Assembly: GCA_029938595.1 (NCBI GenBank)
Contig: JAOZUP010000136.1
Location: 1 to 8,870, forward strand
Reading direction: 5' to 3'
DNA length: 8,870 bases
Origin: Thermoanaerobaculales bacterium
Lineage (GTDB): Bacteria; Acidobacteriota; Thermoanaerobaculia; Thermoanaerobaculales; Sulfomarinibacteraceae
Part shown: positions 5,293-8,870 of the stretch, piece after piece
How the letters are laid out: every line of letters starts with the position of its first letter
How positions within the stretch are numbered: position 1 is the stretch's first letter
Made by a program: the position numbers and the translations under genes
The notes under the pieces: model-generated
What the model was told of the DNA's origin: nothing
The model's input: the letters and a program-made list of their open reading frames with translations, nothing else
Databases searched by the model: none

Positions 5293-6831
5293 GTGAAAAT
5301 CCCTTCGCTCGTCCTGAAGCAGCTTTACACCTATGGGAGCCTGGAGAACACGCCCGACGGGGTGGTTTTCGGGCTCAAGAACCGCCTCAGTGATTCGGTC
5401 TTCACCGGGATCCTGGAGATCAAGGTTGACAAGCGAGTGGTCCCGCTCGACCAGCTTGTGCTCACGATGGGCGAGAAGACGTTTGTTCCCTCGGAGGTCA
5501 GCGCCGACAGTCCGATCGCCTTCCCATTGGCGAAGATCATGTCGATTCTCTGGAAGGGCGAGAGCCTCGATATTGGCAAGCACAGTATTGCCGTTAAGTT
5601 CGAGGCCAGTCCGTTCGGCAAGCTCGCGTTCACGGTCAAGGACTCCATTCGCGAGACCAAGGAGGAGCGGGTCAAGGTTCCGTACGACAGCGAGGACGAT
5701 CTCAGCGCGGAGATCATCAAGGAGCGGCAGGATTTTGCACGTTCGTTCTCGGGCGCCGACCTCAAGAACATTGCCAGCTACTCGTTCGACGCGTCGGTCA
5801 CCAAGGGCAATATTGAGGGCTTTGTAGGGGTCGCACAGGTGCCGATCGGGCTTGCCGGACCGATCAAGGTCAATGGCGAGTACGCAAAGGGGGAGTTCGT
5901 GGTGCCGATGGCGACCACCGAGGGTACGCTGGTGGCCTCGTACAACCGCGGCATCAAGGTGATCAACCTTTCCGGTGGGGTGACGTGCACTGTGTCGGAC
6001 GACCGCATGCAGCGGGCGCCGGTGTTTGTCTTCGCCTCGGCGCGCGAGGCGCGTGGATTCCGCGATTGGGTGCTCGAGCATATGACTGAGATCGCCGAGG
6101 CGGCGGAAGCGACCTCGAGCGTTGCCAAGCTACTCGACATCGACATCTTCCTCGCGAGCCGCTTCGCGTACCTCCGCTTCAATTACTTTACCGGCGACGC
6201 AGCGGGGCAGAACATGGTCGGCCGCGCGACCTTTGCCGCCTGCTCGTGGATTCTGGACACCGCCGACCATATTGAGCGGTTTTACCTCGAGTCGAATTTG
6301 GCGACCGACAAGAAGCACTCGCAGATCAACATCATGCGCACCCGCGGCAAGCGTGTCATCGCCGAGGCGGTCGTGAGCCGGGACGTGCTCGTGCAGCACA
6401 TGCGGGTGGAGCCGGAGAGCCTCCAGTACCACTCCCAGATAGCGAACGTCGGCTCTTTTCTCTCGGGAGCCAACAATAACGGCGCCCACTCGCCGAACGG
6501 GATCACGGCGATGTTCATCGCCACCGGGCAGGACGTGGCCAACGTTTCGGAGTCGTCCGCGGGAATCCTCTTCACCGAGCTCACCTCAGACGGCGACCTC
6601 TACATGTCGCTCACCATCCCATCGCTGATCGTGGCGACCTTTGGCGGCGGCACCGCGCTGCCGACCCAACGCGAGAGCCTCGAGCTCATGGGTTGCGTCG
6701 GCAAGAACAAGGTCAAGAAGCTGGCCGAGATCATCGCCGGCGTCGCGCTCGCTGGTGAGATCTCTCTGGGTTCGGCGATCTCCTCGCTCGACTGGGTGTC
6801 AAGCCACGAGAAGTACGGTCGCAACCGCTAG
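5293..6831 (+). CDS. Hydroxymethylglutaryl-CoA reductase, class I-like, with extra N-terminal domain
   Basis: It reduces HMG-CoA to mevalonate, the committed step of the mevalonate route to isoprenoids. Of 512 residues, about 150-512 are the catalytic domain. The catalytic set seen by comparison with human HMGR is complete: Glu175 (IEGFVG, aligned with ENVIG), Lys340 in TDKK, Asp414 in GQD, and His505 in SSHEKYG. VPMATTEGTLVAS and GDAAGQNM (nucleotide/substrate region; human GDAMGMNM) also align. TDKK points to class I rather than class II. It stops seven residues after His505, without the human phospho-Ser tail. Residues 1 to about 130 (starting MKIPSLVLKQLYTYGSLENT) have no membrane segment, unlike the eukaryotic N terminus, and look beta-rich; I cannot name the domain. 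The GTG start has GGAGG six bases upstream; the nearby ATG at 5279 is out of frame. Cofactor preference is not predictable here. Confidence 0.93.
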   Translation: MKIPSLVLKQLYTYGSLENTPDGVVFGLKNRLSDSVFTGILEIKVDKRVVPLDQLVLTMGEKTFVPSEVSADSPIAFPLAKIMSILWKGESLDIGKHSIAVKFEASPFGKLAFTVKDSIRETKEERVKVPYDSEDDLSAEIIKERQDFARSFSGADLKNIASYSFDASVTKGNIEGFVGVAQVPIGLAGPIKVNGEYAKGEFVVPMATTEGTLVASYNRGIKVINLSGGVTCTVSDDRMQRAPVFVFASAREARGFRDWVLEHMTEIAEAAEATSSVAKLLDIDIFLASRFAYLRFNYFTGDAAGQNMVGRATFAACSWILDTADHIERFYLESNLATDKKHSQINIMRTRGKRVIAEAVVSRDVLVQHMRVEPESLQYHSQIANVGSFLSGANNNGAHSPNGITAMFIATGQDVANVSESSAGILFTELTSDGDLYMSLTIPSLIVATFGGGTALPTQRESLELMGCVGKNKVKKLAEIIAGVALAGEISLGSAISSLDWVSSHEKYGRNR

Positions 6832-6844
6832 GCCGGTCTTCTTG

Positions 6845-7013
6845 CCGGGTTTCGTAGCGAGGGCGGCGAAGGGTAGTCAGATGTTGGGGTTTTTGCGAAT
6901 TGGGCGACGCAGGCGTAGTCAAACTACTCCGAGGAGCACAATTTGTGAAAAACACGACAGATGGCTGCCATTCGCCGCCCGCAGTAGACACCCGGTGAGA
7001 AGGGCGGGCTAAA
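6845..7013. repeat. Fold-back intergenic element, related to the one at 14-466
   Basis: A near-full-length imperfect palindrome fills the gap between the HMG-CoA reductase and ubiB-like genes. Three nested arm pairs share one axis at about 6920.5: 6847-6870 with 6971-6993, 6889-6902 with 6939-6953, and GTAGT (6915-6919) with ACTAC (6923-6927) at the apex. A tail, GGTGAGAAGGGCGGGCTAAA (6994-7013), follows the right arm. The segment 6845-6869 matches the minus strand of 427-451 at 24 of 25 positions, and the tail matches 450-469 and the minus strand of 11-30. The element ends 3 bp before the next start codon. It may be a MITE/BIME-like repeat or encode a structured RNA. Confidence 0.75.
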
Positions 7014-7016
7014 CAA

Positions 7017-8711
7017 ATGTCTGACGGGACCCCGTCGCCGGGCGCCGATCCTGAGGTTCGAGTACGAGAACCGAGAAGGAGGGCGGGCCGGCGCGCCTAC
7101 ATCAACATCCCCGGTCTCGCGCGACGGGGCCGCACCACCGTCCGCCAGGTCATGTCGCTGCTGCTCGGTGGATACGTCGCCTCGGTGGAGGCGAGCCGCC
7201 GACGCGGCGGGAGAGGCATCTTCTTCCGTATGCGGGCGATGCTGGCGTGGGTCTTCCGCCGCTTCCTCGACCCCGAAATCACCGACCAACCGTTTCCAGT
7301 CCAGCTCCGGCGCCGGCTGGAGATCCTCGGGCCGACCTATGTCAAGCTCGGTCAGATCTTGAGCCTGCGTCAGGACATCCTCCCCGAATCGGTGACCAGC
7401 GAGCTGCGCAGCTTGTTGGGAGACCTACCGCCGGTGCCTTTCGAGGTCATTCGGGAGACGGTGGAGTCCGATCTCGGCAAGCCGATCGACGAGCTCTTCG
7501 CCGAGATCGATCCCCAGCCCCTTGGCTCGGCGTCCATCGCGCAGAGCCACTGGGCGCGGCTGGCCGCCGGCGATCAGGTGATCCTCAAGGTCGTCAAACC
7601 CGGGATCCGCGACCTCCTCTACCGTGATGCCACGCTGCTCAGAACCACCGCCCGCTTCCTCCAGCTCATCATCCCTCGCTACCAACCCCGCCGGGTGATT
7701 GATGAGTTTTGTGAGTACACCCTGCGTGAAGTCGAAATGACGCTGGAAGCGGAGAACGCGGAGACCTTTGCCGTCAACTTCGCGGACATGCCCGACGTGG
7801 TCTTCCCGAGGATTTACCGCGAGTACTCGGCCGACAACGTTTTGTGCATGGCGTATCTGGATGGGGTGCGGCCGGACGATCCTGTCGTACGCTCGATGCC
7901 GCTGGAAGAGCGCGAGCGGTTTATCAACCTCGGCGCCGAGGCGATCATCCGAATGCTCTATCAGGACGGTTTCTTCCACGCCGATCTCCACCCCGCCAAC
8001 CTGCTGATGCTTCGGGACACCAAGGTCGGTTTCCTCGATCTCGGGATGGTCGGCCGCTTCGACCCGGAAGTGCGCCACAACATGCTCGAGCTCTTCTACG
8101 CGTTGGTGATGCAGGATTACGAGGGCGCGGGGCGCCACCTCGCGGCGGTGTCGCAGACCGAGCCGCGGTCGGACGTGCCGGGCTTCCGCCGTGCGGTCAA
8201 GGAGGTCGCCCGAAGGTGGCGAACAGACTCACGATTCGAGGAGTTCTCACTCGCCCTGCTCATCCTCGAATGTATTCAACTTGGCGCCCGCTACCGCCTC
8301 TACTTCCCGGTCGAGATGGTGCTCATGGTCAAGGCCCTCGTCACCTACGAGGGGGTGGGCTACCTGCTCGATCCGGATATCAATATCCCCAAGATCTCAG
8401 AGCGATTCGTCGGCCGGATATTACGCCAGGAGTACTCCCCCGCGCGTCTGTACCGCGAGGGCCTGCGGGTCGCGCCGGATCTTTTCGACGCGGTTCTAAA
8501 GCTGCCGCTCCTCGTCTCGGAGGGCATCGGAGCCCTCGAGGAGCGGACGCGGCGGCGGCCGCAACGGCCGCTCACCGGGGTGAGGGCGACGCTGTACGGC
8601 GGCGCCTGTCTCGTGGCGGGCGCGATTCTGATCGGTCTCGACGGTCCGTGGCCGCTGGCGGCGATTTTCCTGATCATCGGCGTCCTCCTGCCCCTTCGGC
8701 GGGGCGACTAA
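7017..8711 (+). CDS. UbiB/ABC1 (AarF/ADCK) family protein kinase-like protein
   Basis: A 564-residue member of the atypical kinase family needed for ubiquinone synthesis in E. coli (UbiB) and for CoQ in mitochondria (COQ8); other members act in lipid metabolism. Visible motifs are KLGQ (110-113) of the family-specific KxGQ helix, the loop GSASIAQ (170-176), Lys191 in VILKVVKPG, the catalytic loop HADLHPAN (321-328) with Asp323 and Asn328, and the metal-binding DLG (341-343). Residues about 524-541 and 545-560 form two hydrophobic helices, the usual C-terminal membrane anchor. The first 40 residues are very Arg-rich. The ATG at 7017 has only a weak GA-rich ribosome-binding site, and this lies in the end of the repeat element, so the start is less certain. 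It is co-oriented with the HMG-CoA reductase gene 185 bp upstream. A specific ubiB symbol is not justified without knowing the quinone. Confidence 0.92.
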   Translation: MSDGTPSPGADPEVRVREPRRRAGRRAYINIPGLARRGRTTVRQVMSLLLGGYVASVEASRRRGGRGIFFRMRAMLAWVFRRFLDPEITDQPFPVQLRRRLEILGPTYVKLGQILSLRQDILPESVTSELRSLLGDLPPVPFEVIRETVESDLGKPIDELFAEIDPQPLGSASIAQSHWARLAAGDQVILKVVKPGIRDLLYRDATLLRTTARFLQLIIPRYQPRRVIDEFCEYTLREVEMTLEAENAETFAVNFADMPDVVFPRIYREYSADNVLCMAYLDGVRPDDPVVRSMPLEERERFINLGAEAIIRMLYQDGFFHADLHPANLLMLRDTKVGFLDLGMVGRFDPEVRHNMLELFYALVMQDYEGAGRHLAAVSQTEPRSDVPGFRRAVKEVARRWRTDSRFEEFSLALLILECIQLGARYRLYFPVEMVLMVKALVTYEGVGYLLDPDINIPKISERFVGRILRQEYSPARLYREGLRVAPDLFDAVLKLPLLVSEGIGALEERTRRRPQRPLTGVRATLYGGACLVAGAILIGLDGPWPLAAIFLIIGVLLPLRRGD

Positions 8712-8716
8712 TCGCA

Positions 8717-8748
8717 AGTTCTCAGTTCTCAATTCTTAGGTCTCAATT
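8717..8748. repeat. Period-7 TTCTCAG-type repeat after ubiB-like gene
   Basis: The stretch reads as imperfect 7-bp units (GTTCTCA, GTTCTCA, ATTCTTA, GGTCTCA) starting six bases after the UbiB-like stop codon. It has no hairpin or T-run, so it is not a terminator. The remaining sequence to 8870 contains no gene I can support. Confidence 0.7.
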
Positions 8749-8767
8749 TCGGTCCGAGTCGTCGCTG

Positions 8768-8869
8768 TCACTTCCGGGCGAGAGGTTGCTGACTTCGAAG
8801 CGACCCGTTTCCCATCACGCTTCCCGAGAGGATGCCAGGCACGCCGCGCGATCCGTATTCAACGCGCTT
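8768..8869 (-). other. Possible 3' end of a minus-strand gene entering from the right edge
   Basis: A minus-strand frame is open from the window edge to a TGA at 8770-8768. It would encode about 33 residues ending SLRSQQPLARK. Its third-position GC is only moderate, and no domain can be recognised in such a short piece. It would converge with the UbiB-like gene. Chance or another repeat is at least as likely. Confidence 0.2.
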
Positions 8870-8870
8870 C

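Noticed and set aside
5272..6081. 269-codon minus-strand frame opposite the HMG-CoA reductase gene
   Set aside because: It is a shadow of a gene with a complete set of catalytic residues.

Overview
The window is GC-rich bacterial DNA, about 60% GC by eye, carrying six confident protein genes plus an unusual amount of repeat-derived DNA between them. The outer-membrane barrel protein with a Sec signal implies a Gram-negative (diderm) cell. The fused NuoCD, the class I-type HMG-CoA reductase, the small single-RRM protein and the repeat-rich gaps would fit Acidobacteriota (for example Thermoanaerobaculia), but that placement is a low-confidence inference; no rRNA or other decisive marker is present.

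Layout. Positions 1-474 hold no credible gene; they form a long imperfect inverted repeat just downstream of the nuo genes. Positions 475-2647 (minus strand) are nuoB followed by a fused nuoCD, overlapping and probably co-transcribed: the quinone-reducing connecting part of respiratory complex I. A divergent control region (2648-2880) separates nuoB from an RRM-type RNA-binding protein gene (2881-3168, plus) that has two strong leader hairpins and a textbook intrinsic terminator. A pair of REP-like palindromes (3251-3320) lies between it and the convergent outer-membrane barrel gene (3328-4035, minus). The divergent 330-bp gap 4036-4365 contains a period-6 repeat arranged as a long inverted repeat.

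On the plus strand follow a crotonase-fold protein with Delta3,Delta2-enoyl-CoA isomerase-like active-site residues (4366-5139), a tract of 8-bp tandem repeats running through its stop codon plus a CCTAAC-rich tract, a class I-like HMG-CoA reductase with an unusual soluble N-terminal domain (5293-6831), a second fold-back element (about 6845-7013), and an UbiB/ABC1-type kinase-like protein (7017-8711). The last 159 bp hold another short-period repeat and no clear gene.

Functional links. Complex I reduces isoprenoid quinone, HMG-CoA reductase is the committed step of the mevalonate route to isoprenoids, and UbiB proteins support quinone biosynthesis or lipid homeostasis. A quinone/isoprenoid theme is therefore possible, but the genes are on both strands and separated by repeats, so this is context and not proof of a pathway cluster.

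The most noteworthy signals are (i) two related fold-back intergenic elements, one ending 3 bp before the ubiB-like start codon, (ii) at least four unrelated short-period repeat tracts, all at gene borders, and (iii) the extra N-terminal domain of the HMG-CoA reductase.
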